From Pseudonocardia sp. CNS-139 (lineage in GTDB: Bacteria; Actinomycetota; Actinomycetes; Mycobacteriales; Pseudonocardiaceae), in the NCBI GenBank assembly GCA_001942415.1, contig MKJX01000172.1:1-40385 (forward strand): a DNA stretch of 40,385 nt. The letters run 5' to 3'. The notes under the pieces were generated by a model. The model worked only from the letters and a program-made list of their open reading frames with translations. It made no database searches and was not told where the DNA came from. Below are positions 8,500 to 16,253 of the stretch, piece after piece; within the stretch, counting starts at the first letter, position 1; each line of letters starts with the position of its first letter. A program made the position numbers and the translations under genes.

Positions 8500-8810
8500 G
8501 TGAACCCCGCCGCGTGCCCCGGCCGCAGTCCCGCCCCGATGAGGCACGCCGGCACGAATGACGCCTCCGGCACCCGCCGCATCAGCACGACGAGCGGCTC
8601 GGGCGGCCCGTTGCGGCACCGATCCAGCATCGGTTCGACGAGCAACCGGTGCATGTCCCCCCACGACCACTCGGCTGCCGTCGGCGAACGGGATCGCGAT
8701 CTCCTCCAGCCGGCTCTGCGGGAGCGCAGCGAACCGCGCGCCCAGCCCCAGTTCGTCGAGCAGCTGCAGCGTCGGCGGGTGCACCGTGTCGACCCGGTCG
8801 GCAAGTAGGG
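8500..8810 (-). pseudogene. Remnant of an FAD-dependent monooxygenase (internally deleted)
   Basis: One frame reads VDTVHPPTLQLLDELGLG and continues to FADGSRVVVG, matching the early part of FAD_binding_3 aromatic-hydroxylase-like monooxygenases (they usually carry DTVHPxTLxLLDELGL). The N-terminal FAD-binding GxGxxG part is missing. After a frame change near 8660 the reading continues HRLLVEPMLDR and then VPACLIGAGLRPGHAAGF, which resembles the extreme C-terminus of the same family. About 250 central residues are absent. It therefore looks like a gene that lost both its head and its middle, left between the low-GC cassette and the conserved block. Confidence 0.6.
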
Positions 8811-8817
8811 TGGGTAC

Positions 8818-9404
8818 GTGACTTCCGGCCGGATCTTCCTGCTGCGTCACGGTGAGACCGAGTGGTCGCGGACGGGCCGGCACACCGGCCGCACCGACGT
8901 CCCGCTCACCGAACGCGGCCGCGGTCTCGCCAAGCGCGGCGAGCTGCTGCGCACCGTCCGCGGGGACGCGCGCCGGCGCTGGTCCTGTCCAGCCCGCGCA
9001 GCCGCGCGCGCGACACGGCCGAGCTCGCCGGGCTGACGCCGGGCGTCGACGAGCGGCTCGCCGAGTGGGACTACGGCGACTACGAGGGCCGCACCACGCC
9101 GGAGATCCGCGAGACGGTGCCCGGCTGGACGGTCTGGACGCACCCCTGCCCCGGCGGCGAGACGGCGGGCGAGGTCACCGCCCGCGCCGACGCCGTGCTC
9201 GCCGAGGTGCGCGCCGCCACGGCCGACGGGGACGCCGTGCTGGTCGGGCACGGGCACTTCAGCCGGGTGCTGATCGCCCGGTGGGTCCAGCTGCCCGCCG
9301 TCGAGGGCGTCCGCTTCGCGATGGACGCGGCGGCGCTGTCGGTGCTCGGCCACGAGCGCGAGGCGCCCCGCATCGACCACCTCAACCTGCAGGCGGCGCC
9401 GTGA
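8818..9404 (+). CDS. Histidine phosphatase / phosphoglycerate mutase-like protein (one frame break)
   Basis: Start GTG at 8818 gives [20 protein letters not shown], with the catalytic RHGE motif at residues 10-13. Later elements are [13 protein letters not shown], the acid residue in [10 protein letters not shown], and the second catalytic histidine in [12 protein letters not shown]. The frame breaks near 8971, where one base is missing in the gcgcgccgg run; repaired length is about 195 residues. It is an acid-phosphatase-like member; the syntenic mycobacterial gene (Rv3214, gpm2) is reported to act as a phosphatase. Its stop overlaps the GTG of the acetyltransferase gene (GTGA). Confidence 0.88.
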
Positions 9405-9964
9405 CCGACGGCCGGGTCCGGCGGGTCCGCCCGCAGGACGTCCCGGCCGTCGTCGGGCTCGTGCACGAGCTCGCCGCGTACGAGCGCGAGCCGGATGCCT
9501 GCACGCTCACCGAGGAGCAGCTGCACGCGGCGCTCTTCGGGCCGGCGCCCGCGCTCTTCGGCCACGTCGCCGAGACCGACGGCGCGGAGGTTGTCGGGTG
9601 CGCGCTGTGGTTCCTGAACTTCTCCACGTGGCGCGGGGTGCACGGGATCTACCTGGAGGATCTCTACGTCCGCCCGGAGCACCGCGGCAGCGGCCAGGGA
9701 CGGGCCCTGCTGGCCGCGCTCGCGGCGCTCTGCGTCGAGCGCGGGTACGCCCGGCTGGAGTGGGTGGTGCTCGACTGGAACGAGCCGTCGATCCGGTTCT
9801 ACCGGGCGCTGGGCGCCGCCCCGAACGAGGGCTGGACGACCTTCCGGCTCGACGGCGACGCGCTCGCCGCCCTCGGGGTCAGCGCCGGCTCTCCGGATGG
9901 TCGGAATGGTCGGACCGGTCGGGCAGGTCGAGCCCCATCGACCACACCCGGGACCGCTCGCTGA
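9401..9964 (+). CDS. GNAT family N-acetyltransferase
   Basis: The GTG at 9401 overlaps the previous stop. The 187-residue product has the GNAT fold: RRVRPQDVPAVVGLVHELA at the start, GIYLEDLYVRPEHRGSGQGRALL carrying the acetyl-CoA loop (RxxGxGxxL type), and WVVLDWNEPSIRFYRALGA near the end. It resembles spermidine/diamine acetyltransferase-like proteins, but the substrate is not certain. The usual end would be just after LDGDALAALG; the last 28 Gly/Arg-rich residues and an 86-bp overlap with the convergent membrane gene suggest that the true stop may be earlier and hidden by a missing base. Confidence 0.88.
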   Translation: MTDGRVRRVRPQDVPAVVGLVHELAAYEREPDACTLTEEQLHAALFGPAPALFGHVAETDGAEVVGCALWFLNFSTWRGVHGIYLEDLYVRPEHRGSGQGRALLAALAALCVERGYARLEWVVLDWNEPSIRFYRALGAAPNEGWTTFRLDGDALAALGVSAGSPDGRNGRTGRAGRAPSTTPGTAR

Positions 9965-10334
9965 TCAGCAGCATGAACGTGCCGCCGACGAAGAGCCCGG
10001 TGAGGATCCCGATCACGAGCTGGTGTGACGGCCCGATCAGCGTGTAGACGACCGGGAGCAGCAGCAGCTGCGTCACGATCGCCGGGGTGCGCGCCCACCG
10101 CCTGCCGAGCACGAGCCCGCCGCCGACAGCGGCCAGCCCGGCCCCGATGACGACGAAGTAGGCGGCCTGCCCGAGGTAGTCGCCCATCTGCTCGGCACCG
10201 AACGACCCGACGACGAGCACCACGGCGAACGCGACGGCGGCCAGCGCCTGCACGCCGACGAGCGCACCGGCCAGCCGGATCTGCGGCGGCGGACCCGGGT
10301 CCGCCGGGGCCCGCGGCGGCTCCTCGGACGTCAC
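9879..10334 (-). CDS. Small integral membrane protein, four predicted helices
   Basis: Starting at the GTG at 10334 (MTSEEPPRAPADPGPPPQ), the product is 151 residues: a Pro-rich cytoplasmic head then four hydrophobic segments (around LVGVQALAAVAFAVVLVV, AAYFVVIGAGLAAVGGG, VTQLLLLPVVYTLI and LVIGILTGLFVGGTFML) and a charged tail. Position between the GNAT gene and whiB1 matches the conserved hypothetical Rv3217c in mycobacteria. Function unknown. The open frame continues upstream to 10595, but that part reads as low-complexity and I exclude it. Confidence 0.75.
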   Translation of the reverse strand: MTSEEPPRAPADPGPPPQIRLAGALVGVQALAAVAFAVVLVVGSFGAEQMGDYLGQAAYFVVIGAGLAAVGGGLVLGRRWARTPAIVTQLLLLPVVYTLIGPSHQLVIGILTGLFVGGTFMLLISERSRVWSMGLDLPDRSDHSDHPESRR

Positions 10335-10796
10335 GGCGCCCAGGATAGGCCGCGGCGGCGGCCCGGAATGCCCGGCGTCGCCCGGCCGTTGGGAGAGGCG
10401 GGTCCTCGACGCCAGCGCCGCGGAAACGGCGTTCCCGACCGTGTCGGCCGCGCTACGGGTCGTCGTGCAGGACGCGTCGCTCGTCGCAGCCGAGCGGTCA
10501 CCGTCACCCAGTTCGGTGACGATCTGCGTCCATTCACCGCTGCCCGCGGACCGTCGAGCCGATAAGGGCTCGCACCAGGGGAAACGTTGCCCCATGGTTG
10601 TTCACGGACAAGCGAGCGATCGCGAGGAACATCTCGCATGGTCCGACCGGACCCGGGTAGCCGGGCTCGGTGGGCGGGTCAAGGGTGATCGCTCACTGTG
10701 ACGGGGTTCGACACTTCGGTGAGCAGGCAGTAACCCGGAGTGCACGATCTCGTTGCGGTGAGTGGGCGAGGGAGTGAGTGCCGGAGGGTGTCAGTT
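10335..10796. other. Long stretch upstream of whiB1 without a credible gene
   Basis: No frame here has convincing codon bias, start site or domain. The right part contains several GTGA/TCAC half-sites, notably GTGATCGCTCAC at 10685-10696, which together with the palindrome at 10797-10814 suggests a regulatory region for whiB1. I find no tRNA or other RNA gene I can support. Confidence 0.5.
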
Positions 10797-10812
10797 CGGT
10801 GACGGCACTCAC
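10774..10812 (+). promoter_or_regulatory. Perfect 10-bp inverted repeat (hairpin) upstream of whiB1
   Basis: GTGAGTGCCG at 10774-10783 and CGGCACTCAC at 10803-10812 are exact complements around a 19-nt loop. The right arm is shared with the CRP-like palindrome, so the two structures are mutually overlapping. There is no T tract, so it is more likely a regulatory element than a terminator. Confidence 0.5.
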
Positions 10813-10814
10813 CG
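10797..10814. promoter_or_regulatory. CRP/FNR-like palindrome upstream of whiB1
   Basis: CGGTGA-N6-TCACCG is a perfect palindrome in the spacing of the cAMP receptor protein site (TGTGA-N6-TCACA). It is centred about 127 bp before the whiB1 ATG. In M. tuberculosis whiB1 is controlled by the CRP homologue Rv3676, so conserved control is a reasonable inference; binding is not shown by the sequence. Confidence 0.5.
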
Positions 10815-10932
10815 CCACAGGCCTTGACCCTTGAAGATCGAGCGCGCTCGTGAAATCCTTCACAAGCGCGGAAACACCGTGACAGACGATCGGCGCGACC
10901 CCGATCGCGCAAGTACAAGGAGCCGAGAGACC

Positions 10933-11400
10933 ATGGATTGGCGTCACCGCGCGATCTGCCGCGACGAGGACCCCGAGCTGTTCTTCCCCGTGGGGACGAG
11001 TGGGCCTGCGTTGCTGCAGATCGCCGAGGCCAAGACCGTCTGCCGGCGCTGCCCCGTGGTCACCGAGTGCCTCACCTGGGCGCTTGAGAGCGGCCAGGAC
11101 GCAGGCGTCTGGGGCGGCATGAGCGAGGACGAGCGGCGTGCGCTCAAGCGGCGCAACGCGCGCGCTCGCGCCGCACTGCCTGAGCGGGCAGACGAAAAAC
11201 CGCTGCCTGAGCGGGCAGAACACAAACCGAACCACCCCACCGCGGGCCCGAAGCCGGACTGCACCCGGCTCCGCCCGCGGTCGTTCCACCGGGCGCACGC
11301 GGGGGCAGCTCCGGAGGGGGCCTGCCGGCCCGGACGGCGACCACTGCCGGCCCGGCGACCACTGCTTGTAGAGGCTAGCGTCCCCTCAGCGAGAGCCTGA
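10933..11400 (+). CDS. whiB1: WhiB1-type iron-sulfur transcriptional regulator
   Basis: The first 80 residues nearly match mycobacterial WhiB1: MDWRHRAICRDEDPELFFPV, the four cluster cysteines at residues 9, 37, 40 and 46, the GVWGG turn at 58-62 and the basic RRALKRRNARARA. The protein carries a [4Fe-4S] cluster, responds to nitric oxide and binds the housekeeping sigma factor region 4. Start ATG at 10933. WhiB1 is normally about 84 residues; here the frame runs to 155. One missing base near 11170 would put the TGA at 11181-11183 in frame and restore the usual length, so the tail may be an artefact. The tail does hold an in-frame 27-bp repeat (LPERADEKP, LPERAEHKP). Confidence 0.92.
   Translation: MDWRHRAICRDEDPELFFPVGTSGPALLQIAEAKTVCRRCPVVTECLTWALESGQDAGVWGGMSEDERRALKRRNARARAALPERADEKPLPERAEHKPNHPTAGPKPDCTRLRPRSFHRAHAGAAPEGACRPGRRPLPARRPLLVEASVPSARA
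11176..11218 (+). repeat. Two copies of a 16-bp self-complementary element, 27 bp apart
   Basis: ctgcctgagcgggcag occurs at 11176-11191 and 11203-11218; each copy can fold (CTGCC with GGCAG). They sit at the point where a normal-length WhiB1 would stop, and the first contains the out-of-frame TGA. They could be a small tandem-hairpin terminator region or, as read, repeated codons. Confidence 0.5.
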
Positions 11401-12849
11401 TGACGGCCTCCGTTCCGCCTCCTTCGCGCGACCGCACCTCCAGCGCGGAGTCGAGCTCGGAGTCGAGCAGGGTCCGCACGATCTGCAGTCCCAGCCCCGG
11501 CGAGCGCTCCAGCTCCGCGACGGACGGGATGCCCCTCCCGTCGTCGGCGACGGTCACGTCGAGCGCACCGGCGGACCGCTGCGCCGACACCACCACCTCG
11601 CCGGCCCGGCCCGGCTCGAACGCGTGGGCCAGCGCGTTGTGCACCAGCTCCGTGAGCACGAGCACGAGCGGCGTGGCGAGTGCGGCCGGGAGCGTGCCGA
11701 AGCTGCCCTCACGGCGCACCTTGGCCCGCGACTCGGCCGTCGCCCCGTCGCCGATGGCCGGGAGCACCTTGTCGATGAGCTCGTCGAAGTCCACCCGCTC
11801 GGCCACGGAGGTCGAGAGCGCCTCGTGGACGAGCGCGATGGAGTTGACACGCCGCATGCTCTCCGCGAGCGCCCGGCGGGCCTCGGGGATCGCCGTGCGG
11901 CGGGCCTGCAGGCGCAGCAGCGCGGCCACCGTCTGCAGGTTGTTCTTGACCCGGTGGTGGATCTCCCGGATCGTCGCGTCCTTCGAGAGCAGCGCGAGGT
12001 CGCGACGGCGCAGGTCGGTGACGTCCCGGACGAGCACGAGCGCGCCGGCGGCGTCACCTCGGGGGCGCAGCGGCAGCGCCCGCACGAGCATCACGGCCCC
12101 GCGGGCGCGCACCTCCATCCGCAGCGAGTGCCGCCCGTCGAGCGCGGCGGCGATCCGGGCCGCGACCTCGGCGGCGTCGAACGGGTCGGCCACCAGCTCG
12201 CGGGTGGCCTGCGAGAGCGCATGGCCCACGAGGTCGCTCGCGTGGCCCATGCGGTGGTAGGCGGAGAGCGCGTTGGGCTGGCGTACGCGACGAGCCCGTG
12301 CGCGTCCAGCCGGATCAGCCCGTCACCGGCCCGCGGGGACGTGTCGGCGCCGACCACCGACGCCCGCGGCGGGAACGTGCCGTCGGCGACCATCTGGCAG
12401 AGGTCCGAGGCGCTGCCGAGGTAGGCGATCTCCAGCGGGCTCGGCACCCGGGGCATCGCCAGGTTGGTGTCGCGGGAGAGCACGGCGACCACCGAGCGGC
12501 CGTGCCGCACCGGGATCGTCTCGCGGCGCACCGGCACCTCCAGGTGCCAGCGCGGGTTCTCCTCGCGGCAGATGCGCCCCTCGACGACCGCGCGGCGCAG
12601 CTGCGGGTTGTCGGCGGCGGAGACGCGCGCCGTGACGACGTCCTCGGGGTGTGCGGTGGGCGCCGTCGTCGGGCGGGCCTGCGCCACGCACAGGAACTCG
12701 GACGCGTCGGCGAGCGGTATCCACAGCAGGAAGTCCGCGAAGGACATGTCGGCGAGCAGTTGCCACTCGGCCACCACGCGCTGCAGGTGCTCGACGGCAT
12801 CACCGGTCAACCGGGTGTGCTCGGCGAGCAGGTCACTGAGCGTCGACAC
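11375..12849 (-). CDS. pdtaS: Sensor histidine kinase PdtaS (one frame break)
   Basis: Cytosolic kinase of the PdtaS-PdtaR two-component system. Order: GAF-like sensory domain from the N-terminus (MSTLSDLLAEHTRLTGDAVE onward), PAS-like domain (LIRLDAHGLVAYASP), a HisKA_2 phospho-acceptor block with IHHRVKNNLQTVAALL, and the HATPase domain (LTELVHNALAHAFEPG, VADDGRGIP, GLGLQIVRTLL). The frame breaks near 12277, where one C of the minus strand is missing (expected YASPNALSAYHRMGH). Repaired length is about 491 residues, close to M. tuberculosis PdtaS. It faces whiB1 tail to tail, as in mycobacteria. The partner regulator is not in the window. Confidence 0.92.
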
Positions 12850-12926
12850 CCGATCCCTCCCCCGTCGCTGATGGGCTCATCCAACCACGTGCGAGGATCG
12901 GAGCAGGAACGGAAGAGGAGGTGGCC

Positions 12927-13001
12927 ATGTCCAAGCGCGCACGCAAGCGCCGCGACCGCAACAAGAAGGGCGCGAACCACGGCAAGAAGCCCAACACCTG
13001 A
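12927..13001 (+). CDS. Ribosomal protein bL37 (24 residues)
   Basis: A very short frame follows a perfect AGGAGGTG site 5 nt before its ATG. The 24-residue product starts MSKRARKRRDRNKKGANHGK and ends with KPNT; it is almost entirely Lys, Arg, Asn and Gly. This matches the tiny actinobacterial large-subunit protein bL37 found in mycobacterial ribosome structures, which binds 23S rRNA. The location between pdtaS and rshA fits its mycobacterial position. The identification rests on remembered sequence pattern and synteny. Confidence 0.85.
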   Translation: MSKRARKRRDRNKKGANHGKKPNT

Positions 13002-13009
13002 TCCCCGCC

Positions 13010-13037
13010 GGGACGGCGCCCGAACCGGTGCCGTCCC
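13010..13037. terminator. Hairpin between bL37 and the anti-sigma factor gene
   Basis: gggacggc (13010-13017) and gccgtccc (13030-13037) form an 8-bp perfect stem with a 12-nt loop, in the 42-bp gap between two convergent genes. It lacks a T tract on either side, so termination is plausible but unproved. Confidence 0.5.
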
Positions 13038-13043
13038 CCGCGG

Positions 13044-13379
13044 TCAGCTGCGGCGCTCGATGCGCGTGCTGCGCACCTCGACCGTGGTGCCGGCCGGCCC
13101 GGACTCGACCCGCACCTCCGCCTGCTCCAGCACCTTCACGCGGATCTGCTTGCGCAGGCGTTCCTTCAGCTCGTCCGGCGCGTGCTCCCCGCCGCACTTC
13201 GCGGCCAGGAGCCGTTTGAGCTTCTCGTCGATGCCGTACTCGGCGAGGCACGGCTCGCACTCGTCGAGGTGCTGGGCGAGCAGCCGGCGGCGGCCTTCGT
13301 CGCACTCCTGGTCGAGGAAGAGCCAGACCTCCGCCAGTACCTCGGAACAGTCGGTGTCGTGATGGTTGCCGCAGCTCAT
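13044..13379 (-). CDS. rshA: Zinc redox anti-sigma factor RsrA/RshA
   Basis: The ATG at 13379 gives 111 residues starting MSCGNHHDTDCSEVLAEVW. It contains the ZAS motif HLDECEPC (HxxxCxxC) near residues 39-46, with an upstream Cys/His cluster completing the zinc site. In this family, disulfide formation releases zinc and frees the sigma factor SigH/SigR, switching on the thiol-oxidative stress regulon. It lies 43 bp after sigH on the same strand, the usual sigma/anti-sigma pair. The longer upstream open frame overlaps sigH and is not needed. Confidence 0.93.
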   Translation of the reverse strand: MSCGNHHDTDCSEVLAEVWLFLDQECDEGRRRLLAQHLDECEPCLAEYGIDEKLKRLLAAKCGGEHAPDELKERLRKQIRVKVLEQAEVRVESGPAGTTVEVRSTRIERRS

Positions 13380-13422
13380 GCCGTCGCCTCGCAGCGTCGC
13401 CCGGTCCGCTCGCTTCGCTTCG

Positions 13423-14118
13423 TCACGGCGAGACCTCCTCGTCCTGCCGTCCCCGCAGGAACCCCCGGTCCCGTGCGGTGTCGGTGAGCATGTCACGGAG
13501 CTGGCGACGGCCTCGATGCAGGCGGGACATCACGGTGCCGATCGGGGTGCCCATGATGTCGGCGATCTCCTTGTAGGCGAACCCCTCGACGTCGGCGAGG
13601 TAGACCGCCATGCGGAAGTCGTCGGGCAGCTGCTGGAGCGCGGCCTTGACGTCGTTGTCCGGCAGCCGGTCCAGCGCCTCCATCTCGGCGGACGGCAGGC
13701 CCTGCGAGGTGTGCTCGCCGGCCTGGGCGATCTGCCAGTCGGTGATCTCCTCGGTGGGCGCCTGCACCGGCTGGCGCTGCCGCTTGCGGTAACCGTTGAT
13801 GTAGGTGTTGGTGAGGATGCGGTAGAGCCAGGCCTTGAGGTTCGTGCCGGCGCGGAAGGTCCGGAACGCCGAGTACGCCTTGAGGTAGGTCTCCTGCACC
13901 AGGTCCTCGGCGTCGGACGGGTTGCGGGTCATCCGCAGCGCCGCGCCGTAGAGCTGGTCGATCAGCGGCATCGCGTCGCGCTCGAAACGCGCCGCGCGTT
14001 CCTCGGCGGACTCCTGCTCCAGGTCGACCCGGGAGTCGACGTTCGCGTCGAGCGCCTCGGCGGCCTGCTCGACCTCGTTCTGGGCAGCCCGCGCCGCGTC
14101 CTGCTCGGTGCCCGGCAC
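13423..14118 (-). CDS. sigH: ECF sigma factor SigH/SigR (short form)
   Basis: From the GTG at 14118 (MPGTEQDA...) the product is 231 residues. GAGAGGAG lies 4 nt upstream as a strong ribosome site. Region 2 shows [20 protein letters not shown] with the [11 protein letters not shown] helix and [12 protein letters not shown]; region 4 shows [22 protein letters not shown] and [14 protein letters not shown]. It directs transcription of thioredoxin and other thiol-stress genes and is held by the RsrA-type protein encoded next. A SigH-type promoter at 14287-14313 would give a transcript able to start at ATG 14283 in the same frame, adding exactly 55 residues; see the findings. Confidence 0.95.
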   Translation of the reverse strand: MPGTEQDAARAAQNEVEQAAEALDANVDSRVDLEQESAEERAARFERDAMPLIDQLYGAALRMTRNPSDAEDLVQETYLKAYSAFRTFRAGTNLKAWLYRILTNTYINGYRKRQRQPVQAPTEEITDWQIAQAGEHTSQGLPSAEMEALDRLPDNDVKAALQQLPDDFRMAVYLADVEGFAYKEIADIMGTPIGTVMSRLHRGRRQLRDMLTDTARDRGFLRGRQDEEVSP

Positions 14119-14286
14119 CGCGCTCCTCTCGCGCCGGGTCGCACGCGTGGCGACCTCGGGGACGGCCACCGCTGCGGCGGCCGCGTGACCCGTCGAGCCT
14201 ACGCCGCCCCGCCGCGACCGGCCCGCCGGCCGCGCACCCGGAGCCCGGCGCGGAAGATCCATCACAGCTTGTGCCACGTGCATGTG

Positions 14287-14313
14287 AACGCCCTCCCCCA
14301 CCGGGTGATTCCC
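14287..14313 (-). promoter_or_regulatory. SigH/SigR-type autoregulatory promoter of sigH
   Basis: On the minus strand GGGAAT is followed after exactly 18 bp by GTT, a full match to the actinobacterial SigR consensus (GGGAAT-N18/19-GTT). It points at sigH, with the extended ATG (14283) only 3 nt beyond GTT. Oxidative release of SigH would therefore amplify its own gene. Confidence 0.85.
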
Positions 14314-14347
14314 AGCTCAACTTGCTGCTCCCGCTACCGTCCGGGGC

Positions 14348-14818
14348 GTGGCAGGGAAGGGGACGCCGGCGATCGCGCTGCTCGCGAGGGAGGGGGTCGT
14401 GCACCACGTGCACACCTACACCCACGGCGAGGGTCAGGCGTACGGGCCGGAGGCGGCCGAGCGGCTCGGGCTCGACCCGGGGCGGGTGTTCAAGACGCTG
14501 GTCGCCGAGGTCGACGGCGCGCTGACCGTCGGGGTCGTCCCGGTGTCCGCGACGCTCGACCTCAAGGCGCTCGCCGCCGCCGTCGGCGGCAAGCGAGCGA
14601 GGATGGCGGACGTGGCGGCGGCCGAGCGGGCCACCGGCTACGTGGCGGGCGGGATCTCCCCGCTGGGGCAGCGCAAGCGGCTGCCGACCGTGGTGGACGC
14701 CTCGGCCGAGCGCTTCGACACCGTGTTCTGCAGCGGCGGCCGGCGCGGGCTGGAGATCGAGCTCGCCCCGGCCGACCTGGTGGCGCTGGCCGGCGCGCAG
14801 GTCGCCCCGATCTCCTAG
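14348..14818 (+). CDS. ybaK: YbaK/EbsC-type Cys-tRNA(Pro) deacylase
   Basis: A 156-residue YbaK-family protein that hydrolyses Cys mischarged onto tRNA(Pro). Features: HHVHTYTHGEGQAYGPEAAE near residue 20, VFKTLVAEVDG with the conserved lysine near 49, the ERATGYVAGGISPLGQRK core and the C-terminal FCSGGRRGLEIELAPADL. Start GTG at 14348. It is divergent from sigH; its TAG shares the four bases CTAG with the stop of the convergent hydrolase gene. Confidence 0.93.
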   Translation: MAGKGTPAIALLAREGVVHHVHTYTHGEGQAYGPEAAERLGLDPGRVFKTLVAEVDGALTVGVVPVSATLDLKALAAAVGGKRARMADVAAAERATGYVAGGISPLGQRKRLPTVVDASAERFDTVFCSGGRRGLEIELAPADLVALAGAQVAPIS

Positions 14819-15439
14819 GCCACGAGCAGCCCGGAGAGCCAGTCCGTGACGGCCGCACGCAGCCCGGGCGCGTCCGACTTGAGCGAGTGGTCGCCGCGCA
14901 GCAGCACGACGTCGCGGCCGGCGCCGGCTCCGGACGACCGAACGGGTCGGTCTGCCCCTGCACCACCAGCACCGGGACGGTCGGCGCGGCCAGCTCGCCG
15001 AGCCGGTCCTTCTCCGGTCTCCCCGGCGGGTGCACGGGGAAGGCCAGGCAGAGCACGCCGACCGCGCCCCCGTCCGTCGCGGTGCGGCAGGCGACCCGGG
15101 CCCCCGAGCTGCGGCCGCCGAAGACCAGCGGGAGCGCCGGCCCGGCCGCCCGCACGTGCGCGACGACGGCGAGCCACGCGGTGTCGAGCTGGCCGGCCGG
15201 CGCCGGCGCCGGCGGCCCGCGACCCGGTAGGGCTGCTCGACCAGCACCACGCCCAGCCCGGACGCGACGGCGGCGCCGGCCGCGACGACCAGGTCGGGCG
15301 CGCCGACCCCGCCGCCCGCGCCGTGCCCGAGCAGCAGCAGGGCGCGCGCGTCCCCGTCCGGGTCGAGGCGGGTGATCCGGGCGGGCCCGTGCGGTGTGGC
15401 GACCGCGGTGCCGTCGTCGCCGACGACCGCGGCGCTCAC
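14815..15439 (-). CDS. Alpha/beta hydrolase, Tex30/dienelactone-hydrolase-like (two frame breaks)
   Basis: Read in pieces, the protein starts with GTG at 15439 overlapping the SRAP stop (GTGA). It shows the oxyanion region ALLLLGHGAGGGVGAPDL, the strand VVLVEQPYRVAG, a nucleophile block FGGRSSGARVACRTA (GxSxG type, GRSSG), the acid residue in VVQGQTDPFGRP and the catalytic His in LRGDHSLKSD. Breaks lie near 15210 and 14917; restoring one base at each gives about 208 residues. The substrate is unknown; this family includes KANL3/Tex30-like serine hydrolases. Translational coupling to SRAP suggests co-expression only. Confidence 0.82.
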
Positions 15440-16215
15440 GGTCCCGCCAGCAGGTCGAGCTGCAGCGGCTCCCGGACCTCCTCGGGCGGCAGCGGGGCGA
15501 GCAGGTCGGGGCCGTTGTTGCGCACGCTGTTGACCAGCGGCGACACCGGCAGGAGGTCGAGCTTCGCGATCAGCCCGTCGGCGGGCGGGCGCAGCAGGTC
15601 GGCGACGTCGTCGGCCCGGACGTCCGGGTTCAGCCAGGCGTCCCACGCCGAGGGCGGCAGCACGAGCGGCATCCGGTCGTGCACCTGGCGCAGCACGCCC
15701 ACCGCCTCCGTGGTGAGCACCGTGGCCGTGACCAGCCCGTTCGGGTACTCGCCGGCCGGGTCGTCCTTGGGCTTCCAGTACTCCCACAGCCCGGCCATCG
15801 CGAGCGACGAGCCGTCCGCGTAGTGCGTGTAGTAGGGCTGCTTGTGTTCCGGACCCCGCTGCCACTCGAACCATCCGTCGGCCGGGATCAGGCAGCGGCG
15901 GGCGTTCATCGCCCGCTTGAACGCGGGCTTCTCACCGGCCGACTCGGAGCGGGCGTGATCATCCGCGCGCCGCCCTTCGGGTCCTTCGCCCACGACGGCA
16001 CCAGACCCCACCGCACCATGCGCAGCGTGCGCTCGGTGCGGTCGGGGTCGGGTGTGCCCTCCTCGGTCGCGGGGGTGCCGCTCCACCACCGTGACGATCT
16101 GTTTGGTGGGGGCGATGTTGTAGTCCGCCTTGGCCGCACCGTCCGTCGCGTCGACCGCGCGGAACTCGTCGGCGAGGTCGGCGGGGGCCTTGATCGAGGC
16201 GTATCGGCCGCACAT
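15436..16215 (-). CDS. SRAP-domain protein (HMCES/YedK), abasic-site shield
   Basis: SRAP proteins form a thiazolidine crosslink with abasic sites in single-stranded DNA through the Cys left after Met1 removal. The start ATG at 16215 gives MCGRYASI with that Cys2. Other family signatures are ADYNIAPTKQ, VRWGLVPSWAK, INARSESAGEKPAF, RRCLIPADGWFEWQ and HDRMPLVLP with the active-site His. A central section is displaced between about 16068 and 15960 and returns to frame, as if two bases and then one base were missing. Repaired length is about 260 residues. It matches Rv3226c in position. Confidence 0.92.
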   Translation of the reverse strand: MCGRYASIKAPADLADEFRAVDATDGAAKADYNIAPTKQIVTVVERHPRDRGGHTRPRPHRAHAAHGAVGSGAVVGEGPEGRRADDHARSESAGEKPAFKRAMNARRCLIPADGWFEWQRGPEHKQPYYTHYADGSSLAMAGLWEYWKPKDDPAGEYPNGLVTATVLTTEAVGVLRQVHDRMPLVLPPSAWDAWLNPDVRADDVADLLRPPADGLIAKLDLLPVSPLVNSVRNNGPDLLAPLPPEEVREPLQLDLLAGP

Positions 16216-16253
16216 GCCGCCATCGTCCCACCGACCCCCGACGGTCGGCCCGC

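Noticed and set aside
5490..8500. Insertion sequence or phage integrase flanking the low-GC cassette
   Set aside because: I saw no transposase, integrase, terminal inverted repeats or direct-repeat attachment sites at the edges.
10335..10595. N-terminal extension of the four-helix membrane protein
   Set aside because: The added residues are low complexity, lack codon bias of a real gene and precede a good GTG start at 10334.
10580..10740. tRNA-like T-loop (GGTTCGA)
   Set aside because: The flanking bases do not pair as a T-stem, and no cloverleaf can be drawn.
13366..15375. 669-codon plus-strand open frame
   Set aside because: Runs antisense through sigH and across ybaK in the wrong frame; no start site or domain.
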